From positions 1 through 52,200 of the forward strand of contig JBMNTN010000010.1 in assembly GCA_050945755.1 (NCBI GenBank): a stretch of 52,200 nt of DNA. The letters run 5' to 3'. The position numbers and the translations under genes were made by a program. Source of the stretch: JAQVXR01 sp050945755 (lineage in GTDB: Bacteria > Bacillota > Dehalobacteriia > Dehalobacteriales > Dehalobacteriaceae). This document shows positions 1 through 8,381 of the stretch, in pieces (the stretch's first letter is position 1; every line of letters begins with the position of its first letter). Below the pieces are notes generated by a model that had not been told where the DNA came from, did not search any database, and saw only the letters and a program-made list of their open reading frames with translations.

Positions 1-36
1 CTCCTCATGCCTACTGAAACAAAAATCTTAATTTTA

Positions 37-1158
37 TCATTTGCATCGTTCACGAAGCTGCAAAACAGCTTGAACAATCCGCCCGGCTGCCCTCCCATCT
101 CCATAAGGGTTAGCAGCGACTGCCATCTCCCGATACTCCCGGGAATCATCAATTAATTTTATGGTTTCCTGAATAATTTTTTCCTTTTCTGTTCCGACAA
201 GTTTTACCGTCCCGGCTTCCACCGCTTCCGGTCTTTCTGTTGTTTCCCGTAGCACCAGCACCGGTTTTCCCAGGGAAGGCGCTTCCTCCTGCATGCCTCC
301 GGAATCTGTCAACACCAAATAACTCTTGGCCATCAGGTGGGCAAAAGGGTGATAATCCAAGGGTTCGATCAAGTATACCCCTGGTAAATCTCCCAAAACC
401 TCACCTGCCATACTGCGTATTTTGGGGTTTTTGTGTACCGGGAACACCACTTGAATTTCCGGCCTGAGCTCTTTGATCGTCCTAATGGCCTGAAAAATCC
501 GTTTCATGGGCTCGCCCCAATTTTCCCGCCGATGGCAGGTCACCAAAAGAACCTTCTTCTCCCAGTCAACTTTTTCTAATTGACACAGAGATAAGTCACA
601 AGGCTTCGCCACTGTTTCCAAAAGAGCATCGATCACAGTGTTTCCCGTAACAAAAATCATCTCTTCAGAAACATTTTCTTTTTTTAAGTTTTCCTTGGCT
701 GTCATGGTAGGGGCAAAATGTAAATCTGCCAGGCTCCCTGTCATTTTCCGATTCATTTCTTCGGGAAAGGGGGCATATTTGTTGTTGGTGCGCAGTCCTG
801 CTTCTACATGGCCTACTTTTATCTGCCGATAGTAAGCGGAAAGAGCAGCAACAAATGTGGTCGTCGTATCCCCATGGACCAATACCAGGTGGGGTTTTTC
901 CTTCTCCAGAATATTCTTCATTCCTGTTAAGACGCCGGCGGTAATATCATAAAGGGTCTGACCATGCTTCATCAGGTTTAAATCATAATCCGGAATAATC
1001 TCAAACAGGTCTAAAACTTGGTCCAGCATCTCTCTGTGTTGAGCCGTTACAGCTACTTTTGATATAATCTGATCCGGGTGCTCAGCGAGTGCTTTGACCA
1101 CCGGGGCCATTTTAATTGCCTCCGGCCTGGTGCCAAAAACAGATAGAACTTTTAACAT
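37..1158 (-). CDS. wecB: UDP-N-acetylglucosamine 2-epimerase (non-hydrolysing)
   Basis: Interconverts UDP-GlcNAc and UDP-ManNAc in the cytoplasm, supplying ManNAc for wall teichoic acid or other surface polysaccharide. The 373-residue product has the usual family length. It opens with FGTRPEAIKMAPV and carries HGDTTTT (about 95-101), GHVEAGLRT, the catalytic-region PEEMNRK, TCHRRENWG and the UDP-binding LTDSGGMQEEAPSLGKP near residue 285. The ATG at 1158 is preceded by AAAGGA. It is last in the run upp-comEB-MazG-wecB, with gaps of 24-32 bases, so the four are probably cotranscribed. In many Firmicutes this gene sits just before the ATP synthase operon, which would lie beyond the window edge (family knowledge, not visible here). 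Confidence 0.95.
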   Translation of the reverse strand: MLKVLSVFGTRPEAIKMAPVVKALAEHPDQIISKVAVTAQHREMLDQVLDLFEIIPDYDLNLMKHGQTLYDITAGVLTGMKNILEKEKPHLVLVHGDTTTTFVAALSAYYRQIKVGHVEAGLRTNNKYAPFPEEMNRKMTGSLADLHFAPTMTAKENLKKENVSEEMIFVTGNTVIDALLETVAKPCDLSLCQLEKVDWEKKVLLVTCHRRENWGEPMKRIFQAIRTIKELRPEIQVVFPVHKNPKIRSMAGEVLGDLPGVYLIEPLDYHPFAHLMAKSYLVLTDSGGMQEEAPSLGKPVLVLRETTERPEAVEAGTVKLVGTEKEKIIQETIKLIDDSREYREMAVAANPYGDGRAAGRIVQAVLQLRERCK

Positions 1159-1185
1159 AAGTGGACAATCCTTTCTGCCATTGTC

Positions 1186-1536
1186 TCAGACACCGGGTAG
1201 CTCATTTGGTTTTTCCGCCCGGATGTCCGGAGCAAGATAGCCTTTTTGCACAAGTTTGTTAATATGTTCCTTTACCGCGTCTTCAATACTTACACCATAA
1301 GCCTCTTCAATCACAAACATCATGGAAACCGCCGTTTGCGCCACATCGAGAAGCTCCTTGGTAATCATTTTTATCACTTCTTTTTCCGCAACTGTCACCG
1401 GTTCCCCGTTTAACCCCCGAAATTTGCCGATAGCCTGGGCCAGCTCCCCCGTTTCCTCCATTAATTTAAGGGCAGTAGATTCCATCGTCGGCGATAGATT
1501 ATTTAGCCTGGGCAAACTAATTGTCTTTATTTCCAT
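1186..1536 (-). CDS. MazG-like nucleotide pyrophosphohydrolase
   Basis: A small all-alpha NTP pyrophosphohydrolase of the MazG-like type, about 116 residues, predicted to hydrolyse non-canonical or surplus nucleoside triphosphates. The metal-binding pattern EExxE...ExxxD is seen as EETGE and, about 35 residues later, KELLDVAQT. An upstream GTG at 1548 lies inside the ribosome binding site AAAGGTGG, so the ATG at 1536, eight bases after that site, is the better start. It sits between the dCMP deaminase and wecB genes, consistent with nucleotide pool housekeeping. The exact substrate cannot be read from sequence. Confidence 0.8.
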   Translation of the reverse strand: MEIKTISLPRLNNLSPTMESTALKLMEETGELAQAIGKFRGLNGEPVTVAEKEVIKMITKELLDVAQTAVSMMFVIEEAYGVSIEDAVKEHINKLVQKGYLAPDIRAEKPNELPGV

Positions 1537-1567
1537 TTCCACTACCACCTTTTAAACAATAACAAAG

Positions 1568-2035
1568 TTAAATAAATTCCTTATGCTTTTCAGGGAGAAA
1601 TTTAATTAGTTCCAACCCCACCTCACAGGCAATTTGGCAGGCAAAGGAATCCGGATAGTCACCTTCATAAATGACCCGTTTGATGCCGCTGGTTGCCATT
1701 GCTTTAACACAAGTAGTACAAGGCCGACTGGTCACATAAACAGTGGCTCCGTCAAGAGCCACCCCATGCCGGGCGGCAAAATTGCAGATGTTTGCCTCGG
1801 CATGCTGAGCCCGGCAAATTTCCTGGCGTTGGCCGGAAGGAATCTTCAATTGGTCACGCAGGCATCCTGCCTGATCACAATGGGGCGCACCCGGAAGAGC
1901 GCCGTTATATCCTGTACCTAAAATTCGGTTATCTTTGCTGACAGCAACGGCTCCAACCTGTCGACGCAGGCAAGTGGAACGAGTTGCCACCTGGCGGGCA
2001 ATTTCCATAAAATACTGATCCCATGATTTACGCAT
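1568..2035 (-). CDS. comEB: dCMP deaminase (ComEB-type)
   Basis: Zinc-dependent deoxycytidylate deaminase giving dUMP for thymidylate synthesis. The 155-residue protein has the zinc site HAEAN (about 79-83) with the catalytic Glu, and RPCTTC (about 104-109). An extra cysteine/histidine-rich segment (HCDQAGCLRD, then EICRAQ) precedes the first motif, as in ComEB proteins. The start ATG at 2035 follows GGGGGT by seven bases. It lies between upp and the MazG-like gene, in a pyrimidine/nucleotide cluster. Confidence 0.92.
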   Translation of the reverse strand: MRKSWDQYFMEIARQVATRSTCLRRQVGAVAVSKDNRILGTGYNGALPGAPHCDQAGCLRDQLKIPSGQRQEICRAQHAEANICNFAARHGVALDGATVYVTSRPCTTCVKAMATSGIKRVIYEGDYPDSFACQIACEVGLELIKFLPEKHKEFI

Positions 2036-2058
2036 GCCAATTACCCCCGGAACAATCG

Positions 2059-2688
2059 TTACTTTGTGCCAAAGAGCCTGTCCCCGGCATCGCCCAGCCC
2101 GGGGACAATATAACCGTGCTCGTTTAAGTGAGAGTCCACTGCTGCAGTATAAATATCAACGTCATCGTATGCTTCTTGGACAGCTTTGACACCTTCAGGA
2201 GCGGCAATAATACACATTAATTTGATATTGCGAATTCCCCGGTCTTTAAGGAAACCAATAGCCGCAGTGGCGGAACCACCTGTCGCCAGCATCGGGTCAA
2301 CTAAAATAGCATCTCTTTCCGTCATGTCACCGGGAAGTTTACAATAATATTCTACCGGCATTAATGTTTCCGGATCCCGGTAAAGACCGATGTGACCTAC
2401 TTTTGCGTTAGGTATGATTTTCAGCATGCCATTGACCATACCCAGTCCTGCACGTAAAATCGGAATAATTGCCACCTTTTTTCCGGAAATCACCCGTGTT
2501 ACAGCAAGCCCTACCGGAGTTTTTACCTCTACTTCTTCCGTGGGAAAATCCCGGGTAACCTCATAAGTCATGAGCATGGCTACTTCTTCTACCAGTTCCC
2601 GAAAGGATTTGGAACCTGTGTTTTCATCCCTGATAATACTTAGCTTGTGCTGTACCAACGGATGATCAAAGACCTGAACTTTTGACAT
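2059..2688 (-). CDS. upp: Uracil phosphoribosyltransferase
   Basis: Pyrimidine salvage: uracil plus PRPP gives UMP. The 209 residues match the family length. The PRPP-binding loop reads VDPMLATGGSA (about 130-140), preceded by ILRAGLGM, and the C-terminus ends with the uracil-binding region GDAGDRLFGTK. GGAGG lies nine bases before the ATG. It is downstream of glyA (81-base gap holding no clear terminator), the same glyA-upp order as in Bacillus. Confidence 0.96.
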   Translation of the reverse strand: MSKVQVFDHPLVQHKLSIIRDENTGSKSFRELVEEVAMLMTYEVTRDFPTEEVEVKTPVGLAVTRVISGKKVAIIPILRAGLGMVNGMLKIIPNAKVGHIGLYRDPETLMPVEYYCKLPGDMTERDAILVDPMLATGGSATAAIGFLKDRGIRNIKLMCIIAAPEGVKAVQEAYDDVDIYTAAVDSHLNEHGYIVPGLGDAGDRLFGTK

Positions 2689-2769
2689 AATATCCGTCCT
2701 CCATTCATGAATGATAATACAAGATGCAAGAATAGTTTGCTTGCTGCTCTTTGCTCAAATGCTGTGAGC

Positions 2770-4014
2770 TTACCGGTATAAAGGATACGCGTTTGTTAAT
2801 TCCATGACAATTTGTTTTGCAGAATCTAATTTTACAGGGTCACGATGATAGGATAGCGCCAAGTTAATGGCCTCCGCCACCTTTTTAACCGCCTCTTCTT
2901 TCATTCCCCTGGATGTGATCGCTGGCGTACCTATGCGAATCCCACTGGTAACTAAGGGGCTTTGCGGGTCAAAAGGTATCGCATTCTTATTCACGGTAAT
3001 ACCAATATCATCTAGAATATGTTCTGCCTCTTTTCCGGTCAGCTCCTTGTTGCGCAAGTCTAATAGAAGCAGGTGATTATCCGTACCCCCGGAGACCAAA
3101 CGGAACCCATAATCGATTAAAGCCGTAGCAAAAACCCCGGCATTTTTGATCACTTGTTCTTGATAATCTTTAAAGTCCGGACTACCGGCTTCCTTCAGTG
3201 CGACCGCTTTCGCCGCGATAACATGCATGAGGGGACCTCCCTGAGTTCCCGGGAAAATTGCTTTATCAATGACTTCTCTATACTCTTCTCGGGTAAGAAT
3301 CATTCCCCCCCGGGGACCGCGCAATGTCTTATGTGTTGTTGTCGTCACTACATCTGCATGGGGGATGGGGCTGGGATGCAGCTTAGCAGCCACCAGTCCG
3401 GCAACATGAGCCATATCCACCATTAGTTTTGCTCCGGTTTCCCGGGCAATTTCCCCAAATCTTTCATAATCAATTACCCTGGGATAGGCACTGGCTCCCG
3501 CAACAATTAATTTCGGGTTAGCCTCCCGGGCAATCCGGGCAACCTCGTCATAATCTATGTATTCGGTATCCGGGTCCACTCCGTAAGAAACAAACTTAAA
3601 GAATGTGCCGGAAATGTTCACCGGGCTGCCATGGGTCAAATGACCGCCATGAGTGAGATCCATCCCAAGGACAACATCTCCTGGTTTTAAAAAAGCAAAA
3701 TAAACGGCGGTATTTGCTTGCGCCCCTGAATGAGGCTGGACATTTACATGCTCGGCGTCAAACAAAGTCTTAGCCCTTTCCCGGGCTAAATTCTCTACAA
3801 TGTCAACATATTCACAGCCGCCATAATAGCGTTTACCCGGGTAACCTTCTGCATATTTATTAGTGAGTACCGAACCCTGGGCAGCCATAACGGCACGACT
3901 GACAAAGTTTTCCGAAGCAATCAATTCGATTTTCCCCTGCTGTCTTCCTAACTCCAGTTTAATCGCATCGCTTATTTGCGAATCAACCTGTTCCAAATAG
4001 TCAAAACAACCCAT
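2770..4014 (-). CDS. glyA: Serine hydroxymethyltransferase
   Basis: PLP enzyme converting serine and tetrahydrofolate to glycine and methylene-THF, the main one-carbon entry point. Visible are ELIASENFVS, the glycine-rich YAEGYPGKRYYGGCE, the PLP lysine in TTTTHKTLRGPRGG (about residue 230) and the C-terminal SGIRIGTPA. The longest frame opens with a TTG at 4044 that has no ribosome binding site. The ATG at 4014 follows GAGAGGAG, with rather long spacing of about 13 bases, and gives 414 residues, the usual length. It lies between the ywlE-rpiB fusion and upp, as in Bacillus ywlEFG-glyA-upp. Confidence 0.96.
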   Translation of the reverse strand: MGCFDYLEQVDSQISDAIKLELGRQQGKIELIASENFVSRAVMAAQGSVLTNKYAEGYPGKRYYGGCEYVDIVENLARERAKTLFDAEHVNVQPHSGAQANTAVYFAFLKPGDVVLGMDLTHGGHLTHGSPVNISGTFFKFVSYGVDPDTEYIDYDEVARIAREANPKLIVAGASAYPRVIDYERFGEIARETGAKLMVDMAHVAGLVAAKLHPSPIPHADVVTTTTHKTLRGPRGGMILTREEYREVIDKAIFPGTQGGPLMHVIAAKAVALKEAGSPDFKDYQEQVIKNAGVFATALIDYGFRLVSGGTDNHLLLLDLRNKELTGKEAEHILDDIGITVNKNAIPFDPQSPLVTSGIRIGTPAITSRGMKEEAVKKVAEAINLALSYHRDPVKLDSAKQIVMELTNAYPLYR

Positions 4015-4135
4015 ACAAATCTTACTTCTCCTCTCAATTAGCAAGAAACTTCGACGTTAAATGGCCGGTTTTTGCTCCATAATTTCCCATAACAGTATAT
4101 CAGCAACCTCTTCAAAAACATAGTAAAATTTTATG

Positions 4136-5059
4136 TTATTTATCCTGGTCTCTCAGATGTTTCTCTTCCAGTTTCTTAATTTTCTCCACCCGGCGGGCGT
4201 GGCGGCCACCGGCAAAATCCGTCGTCAGCCATGTTTTCACAATTTCCAAAGCCAATCCGGGGCCGATGACTCGTTCTCCCATTGTTAAAACATTGGCATC
4301 ATTATGCTCACGAGACGCCCGGGCAGAAAAAACATCATGGCAGAGAGCTGCACGAATCCCAGGCACTTTATTGGCGGCAATGCCAATACCGATGCCCGTC
4401 CCGCAGATGAGAATTCCCCGGTCATAAGCACCGGAGGCCACGGCCTCAGCCACTTTTTCGGCAAAGTCAGGGTAATCTACAGATTCCTCATTAAATGTGC
4501 CAAAATCATCAAAATGATAATTGCCCTGCACGAAAAATTCTTTGACAATCTCTTTTAGTTTTAACCCCCCGTGATCACAGCCCAGTGCAATTTTCAAGTG
4601 TCCACCCCCATTGTTATCGGCTTTTAAAACATCCGCTATTCTTGTATCCAACGCCTTTTCTAATTCATAAGCGCAGTACCTGTATATATCTAAGGAACCC
4701 CCAAAGGGATCGGCAATATCCAAAACAGCAATCTTGTCCACCGCATTTGGACAAAGACTAAGCACAAATTGCTTTTGTCCTTTTGTCATGGTAAAAATAA
4801 AGTCAGCTTTTTCAATCAATTCCGGTGTCACCTGGCGTGCCTGATGATGGGATAGATCTAAACCTCGCTCCTTCATCACCTGAATAGCTTGCCTTGACGC
4901 CGGCATACCTTTACACGCGTGAGTTCCGGCAGATATTATTTCTACCCGCACCCCGTTTAGTGCCAATTGATCCAGCTTGTTCTTGGCGATGGTCTCCGCC
5001 ATACTGCTCCGGCAAGTATTACCGGTACAGACAAATAGAATTGTCACAGACTTGTCCAA
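4136..5059 (-). CDS. rpiB: Fusion: YwlE-type protein arginine phosphatase / ribose-5-phosphate isomerase B
   Basis: One 307-residue frame joins two proteins that are separate neighbours in Bacillus (ywlE, ywlF). Residues 5-145 are a low-molecular-weight phosphatase: active loop CTGNTCRS (C11, T15, R17) and general-acid Asp in DPFGGSLDIY (about 117). Thr at the third position before the loop Arg is the feature known to fit YwlE to phospho-arginine instead of phospho-tyrosine, so protein arginine phosphatase is the favoured call. Residues 155-300 are RpiB (ribose-5-P/ribulose-5-P), with GCDHGG and the catalytic Cys in ILICGTGIGIG (about 219). The TTG start at 5059 follows GGGAGGTG, which overlaps the mntP stop. 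GGGGGTGG also precedes an in-frame TTG at the RpiB boundary (near 4597), so a separate RpiB might be made too. Confidence 0.93.
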   Translation of the reverse strand: MDKSVTILFVCTGNTCRSSMAETIAKNKLDQLALNGVRVEIISAGTHACKGMPASRQAIQVMKERGLDLSHHQARQVTPELIEKADFIFTMTKGQKQFVLSLCPNAVDKIAVLDIADPFGGSLDIYRYCAYELEKALDTRIADVLKADNNGGGHLKIALGCDHGGLKLKEIVKEFFVQGNYHFDDFGTFNEESVDYPDFAEKVAEAVASGAYDRGILICGTGIGIGIAANKVPGIRAALCHDVFSARASREHNDANVLTMGERVIGPGLALEIVKTWLTTDFAGGRHARRVEKIKKLEEKHLRDQDK

Positions 5060-5071
5060 TAAAACACCTCC

Positions 5072-5656
5072 CTAAAACAAGAGCTTGACGCCTACCGCGG
5101 CCAATATTAAACCACCGGCAATTTCTGCCTTTTCACCCAGCCATCCGCCTAAGCGCCGACCTAGGAAAAAACCGGTTGCCGTCATAATACCGGCAACAAT
5201 CCCCAGCACTAAGACGGTCACAAAAATCTGCGCTTTCAGCGTTCCCAGACCAATGCCGACACTCAATGCATCCAAGCTGACGCTTCCCGCCAGCATAATT
5301 AAACCCCAAAATGATTCTAAAGATTTACTTTCCTTTTTTTTGCCGGCAACGTATTTTTGGGCTTGGGAAAAGGAAAAGACTTGTTTTCGCTCTTTATATA
5401 CTTCCCATAGCATGTTGAGCCCAATGAGAATCAAAACAATTGCCCCAATCACCGTGGCTATTTCCCCTACCAGTTTACCCAGTGCCAAACCGATGCCCAG
5501 CCCAATTAGGGGCATAAAAATATGGAACAAACATACAACCCCTGAAGCAATCAGAATCCGATTAAGCGTAATCCCGGCAACCCCAATTCCAACCGCCAAG
5601 GCAAACGCGTCCGTCCCCAGGGCAACGGCAACCAGCATTACTGTGGAAAAATTCAT
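5072..5656 (-). CDS. mntP: Putative manganese efflux pump MntP
   Basis: Small integral membrane protein of about 194 residues with six hydrophobic segments in two similar halves. The family's acidic signatures are visible as GTDAFALAVGIG near the N-terminus and SLDALSVGIGLG around residue 130. The longest frame starts at 5707, but GGAGGAA lies six bases before the ATG at 5656, which also gives the typical N-terminus. Export of Mn(II) is the known role. It lies between a ZIP metal transporter and ywlE-rpiB, and is the counterpart of Bacillus ywlD. There is no room for a yybP-ykoY riboswitch in the 78-base leader, which instead carries a Fur-like inverted repeat. Confidence 0.88.
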   Translation of the reverse strand: MNFSTVMLVAVALGTDAFALAVGIGVAGITLNRILIASGVVCLFHIFMPLIGLGIGLALGKLVGEIATVIGAIVLILIGLNMLWEVYKERKQVFSFSQAQKYVAGKKKESKSLESFWGLIMLAGSVSLDALSVGIGLGTLKAQIFVTVLVLGIVAGIMTATGFFLGRRLGGWLGEKAEIAGGLILAAVGVKLLF

Positions 5657-5672
5657 TAAATTTTCCTCCATA

Positions 5673-5687
5673 TGATAATGATTAACT
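5673..5687. promoter_or_regulatory. Possible Fur/PerR-family operator upstream of mntP
   Basis: TGATAAT-G-ATTAACT matches 12 of 14 positions of the 7-1-7 Fur-type box TGATAAT-N-ATTATCA. It lies 17-31 bases upstream of the mntP start and downstream of the ZIP transporter stop. Which family member would bind (Fur, PerR, Zur) cannot be told, and AT-rich chance similarity is possible. Confidence 0.3.
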
Positions 5688-5734
5688 TTATTATGTCCGC
5701 TGCCCATTACTTCAATAGTGAAAAGGTTTATTCT

Positions 5735-6460
5735 CTAATGAATGATCTTCACCAAAGTCATGAGTAGGACGCCTAAAGTCATGCCCAACCTGGCAAAGTT
5801 CGGGTGTTTCCTTTTTGCCTCCGGCCAAATTTCTTCAAAAACAATATAAAGCATGGCCCCGGCGGCTGCCGCCAGCAAAATGGAAATAAAGTTTTGAGAA
5901 AAGGAAACAAGCAGTAAACCGATTAGGGTGCCGACAGGGGTAAAAATACTGGCGAGGGCTGTGATCAAAAGAATAACCCGGCCTCTCATACCGCCCATTT
6001 TTAAAGGGATCCCAATGGCCATTCCTTCCGGAATATTATGTAGTCCAATCGCTAAGGCAATCATGATGCCTAACTGATTTGCCGCTTCATAGCCAACTGC
6101 AATCGCCATGCCCTCAGGCAGGTCATGCAGAGCAATACCAATTGCCACCAGATAACCTAAGTTTAATAAGTATCTCCTGTCCCGTTGCCGGCAAACGCCG
6201 GTTGTTGCGATAGAAAGAGCCAAATCAAGGGCCTTCAGCAAAAGAACCCCAAAGATTAGTCCAAAGGCAAATTTGAGCGGTGTCCCATAAATCCAAGCAG
6301 AAGGAATTAAATCAATAAAGGCCACCGCCAGCATAATTCCGGCAGCACATCCAAGAATAGCGGCAAGGAACCTTTCTCCGGGCTTTTGAATCACTACCGC
6401 AAAAAAACCGCCCAGACAAGTTGCCAACCCTGCCAATATACTATACCACATAACAGCCAC
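5735..6460 (-). CDS. ZIP-family metal transporter
   Basis: A 241-residue membrane protein of the ZIP (ZupT-like) family, importing zinc or other divalent metals. Two metal-site helices carry HDLPEGMAIAVG (about 114-125) and HNIPEGMAIGIP (about 143-154); both HxxPEG motifs are typical. The membrane segments before and after are intact. A GTG at 6460 follows GGAGGT by six bases; an ATG three codons later is the alternative. It stands 52 bases after sua5 and before mntP, so a metal import/efflux pair may be coexpressed. Confidence 0.87.
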   Translation of the reverse strand: MAVMWYSILAGLATCLGGFFAVVIQKPGERFLAAILGCAAGIMLAVAFIDLIPSAWIYGTPLKFAFGLIFGVLLLKALDLALSIATTGVCRQRDRRYLLNLGYLVAIGIALHDLPEGMAIAVGYEAANQLGIMIALAIGLHNIPEGMAIGIPLKMGGMRGRVILLITALASIFTPVGTLIGLLLVSFSQNFISILLAAAAGAMLYIVFEEIWPEAKRKHPNFARLGMTLGVLLMTLVKIIH

Positions 6461-6512
6461 CTTATTACCTCCAACACCTGTGGTTGCTATATGAACAGTA
6501 TTCGATGCTTAT

Positions 6513-7562
6513 TTAGTTTATAACCTTATTCCCGGCAGCACGGATCATTCTATTCATTACAGCGGCGCCCATCCCCTTCTCTGGAAATTCTTCAATTAAA
6601 ATAATATCCGACCCCTGAATGTCGGCATTGCGGAAAGCAGCAAAGAGCCGGTGGGCTACCTCTTTTAAATCTTGGCGGGACCCCAGTATCTCAGTATAAT
6701 GGGGATGAATCCCGTTCCCCAACTGCCCCGCTGTTTCTTCTGAAATGAGGATAGCCACCTTCTTTCCCCCTGCATTTAAGGAATGATAAAGTTTTTTTAT
6801 TTTTTCGGGAAAGTCTTGTGCTCCCCGGGCTACAATAAAAACATCGGCTGCAGGGGAATAATGGGTGTATTTCATTCCAGGGGAACGGGGCACTTCCATC
6901 TCGCCTACTCCCCGGTCAATTTCCACCTGTCCGAGAGTTTCCTTTAATTCTTCAAAAGTAACTCCCCCTGGCCTTAGAATGATAGGAGGTTCACTGGTAA
7001 TATCTAAAACAGTAGACTCGACCCCAACACTTGCCTCACCTCCATCCAACACCATCGCAACCTTTCCTTCCATATCATGCCAAACATGCCGCCCTGATGT
7101 GGGGCTCGGCTTACCGGAAATATTGGCACTGGGAGCCGCCACCGGAACACCGGCATATTCAATTAAAGCCTGGGCTATCGGATGCTCCGGCATGCGAATC
7201 GCTACCGTATCCAGGCCTGCGGTTACCTCCAAAGGAATGATTTTGCTTTTGGGAAAAATCAAAGTTAAAGGTCCCGGCCAATACTTTTTCATCAGAATCC
7301 GGGCTGCCTGGGGTATTTCCTTTACCAGGGGCGGGAGCTGGTCCAAATTTGAGATATGCACAATCAAAGGATTGTCTGAAGGACGGCCCTTCGCGGCGAA
7401 AATTTTTTTCACCGCAGCCCCTTCCAAAGCATTAGCACCTAACCCATAAACTGTTTCTGTGGGAAAGGCGACAACCTCTCCTTGCCGGAGCAATTGTGCC
7501 GCCCGTTTCAACATTTCTCTATCAGGTTTTTTTTCATTAAGTTTTATGTATTCTGTCTCCAT
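6513..7562 (-). CDS. ywlC: L-threonylcarbamoyladenylate synthase (Sua5 type)
   Basis: Makes threonylcarbamoyl-AMP from Thr, bicarbonate and ATP, the first step of t6A37 tRNA modification. The YrdC-like domain covers about residues 8-200: GEVVAFPTETVYGLGANA, KGRPSDNPLIVH, PSANISGKPSPT. A C-terminal Sua5 domain (about 215-345) distinguishes it from short TsaC. The ATG at 7562 follows GGAGTGG by five bases and is preferred over a longer frame from 7607, giving 349 residues. Conserved neighbourhood with prfA-prmC on one side and mntP/ywlE on the other; the spoIIR gene usual in Bacillus between prmC and ywlC is replaced by two chromate transporter genes. Confidence 0.94.
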   Translation of the reverse strand: METEYIKLNEKKPDREMLKRAAQLLRQGEVVAFPTETVYGLGANALEGAAVKKIFAAKGRPSDNPLIVHISNLDQLPPLVKEIPQAARILMKKYWPGPLTLIFPKSKIIPLEVTAGLDTVAIRMPEHPIAQALIEYAGVPVAAPSANISGKPSPTSGRHVWHDMEGKVAMVLDGGEASVGVESTVLDITSEPPIILRPGGVTFEELKETLGQVEIDRGVGEMEVPRSPGMKYTHYSPAADVFIVARGAQDFPEKIKKLYHSLNAGGKKVAILISEETAGQLGNGIHPHYTEILGSRQDLKEVAHRLFAAFRNADIQGSDIILIEEFPEKGMGAAVMNRMIRAAGNKVIN

Positions 7563-7607
7563 TCTAACCACTCCGTTAACTGTCAGGATCATCTTCGTCA
7601 TTCCCAA

Positions 7608-7636
7608 AAAGTATAATAGCCCCGGTTACCGGGGCT
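7608..7636 (-). terminator. Hairpin, possible terminator after the chromate transporter genes
   Basis: AGCCCCGGT-T-ACCGGGGCT at 7618-7636 is a strong inverted repeat about 160 bases past the end of the second chrA gene. Reading on the minus strand it is followed by ATTATACTTTTT, an imperfect T-tract, so termination is likely but not certain. The rest of the 7563-7797 gap shows no credible gene; a 67-codon frame there has no family features. Confidence 0.5.
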
Positions 7637-7797
7637 AACATTTAAATCAACCAAACAAAACAACTCCCGGGCATACACCTGCCTGCTTCCCGGCTTGAAA
7701 CCAATAGATTGTTTTGCCGTTACCCGGAAAGGATGATATTTAATAATTATAACATATCCCCCATTTTTTTGTAAATCCCCCCAGCACTTTACCGGCC

Positions 7798-8331
7798 TCA
7801 ATATGAAAAAACGCCAAAGACTAATACCCCCAGCACCCCGGACAAAAAGATCACCGAAAGCACCGAGAATTTGAAAACTTTAATCATGATCACAGAAAGC
7901 ACCAAAAAAAGTGCTGTTTTAAAATCAATTACACTGGATTGGGCAATAAAAAAACCTGCTCCTCCAATCAATGCTACCACCATGGGACGCATCCCACGAA
8001 AAATCCTTTGTACTACCTGCAGTTTTCGAAATTTGGCATAAAACTTAGCGATCAATAAAACAATTAAAAAGGAAGGGGTCACCACTCCTAGTGTTGCCCA
8101 AAATGCACCCCACAACCCGGCTGTTTTGTATCCGACAAAAGTAGCTAGATTAATGGCAATCGGACCAGGGGTCATCTGGGAAATGGCAACCACATCGGCC
8201 ATCTGGGACAAGGTAAGCCAGCTATGCAGGCGTACCACCTCTTTTTCCATGAGTGGGATCATGGCATAACCTCCGCCAAAAGAGAAGAGGCCTATTTTAA
8301 AAAATGTCATATATAATTGGGTCAGAATCAT
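7798..8331 (-). CDS. chrA: Chromate transporter, half-size (second of a pair)
   Basis: One CHR domain of about 177 residues with roughly six membrane segments. Family signatures: FFKIGLFSFGGGYAMIPL (about 10-27) and ISQMTPGPIAINLATFVGY (about 55-73). Short CHR proteins normally work as hetero-oligomers of two adjacent, oppositely inserted subunits, and the preceding gene supplies the partner. The longest frame opens with a TTG at 8343 lacking a spaced ribosome binding site; the ATG at 8331 follows GGGAG by 12 bases. Chromate export is the name of the family, but the natural substrate of clostridial pairs is not established. Confidence 0.86.
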   Translation of the reverse strand: MILTQLYMTFFKIGLFSFGGGYAMIPLMEKEVVRLHSWLTLSQMADVVAISQMTPGPIAINLATFVGYKTAGLWGAFWATLGVVTPSFLIVLLIAKFYAKFRKLQVVQRIFRGMRPMVVALIGGAGFFIAQSSVIDFKTALFLVLSVIMIKVFKFSVLSVIFLSGVLGVLVFGVFSY

Positions 8332-8381
8332 GGCGTGTTTCAACTCCCGCTATTGGTTGCTTTCTCCCTTACCCTGTCCCA

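Noticed and set aside
5085..5675. 196-codon plus-strand frame antisense to mntP
   Set aside because: Pro/Ser/Thr-rich shadow of a membrane protein gene with no ribosome binding site and no family feature.
6865..7449. 194-codon plus-strand frame opposite ywlC
   Set aside because: Shadow frame; the minus-strand Sua5 motifs are continuous across it.
7598..7801. 67-codon minus-strand frame between ywlC and chrA
   Set aside because: Runs through the terminator-like hairpin, overlaps both neighbours and shows no protein-like pattern.
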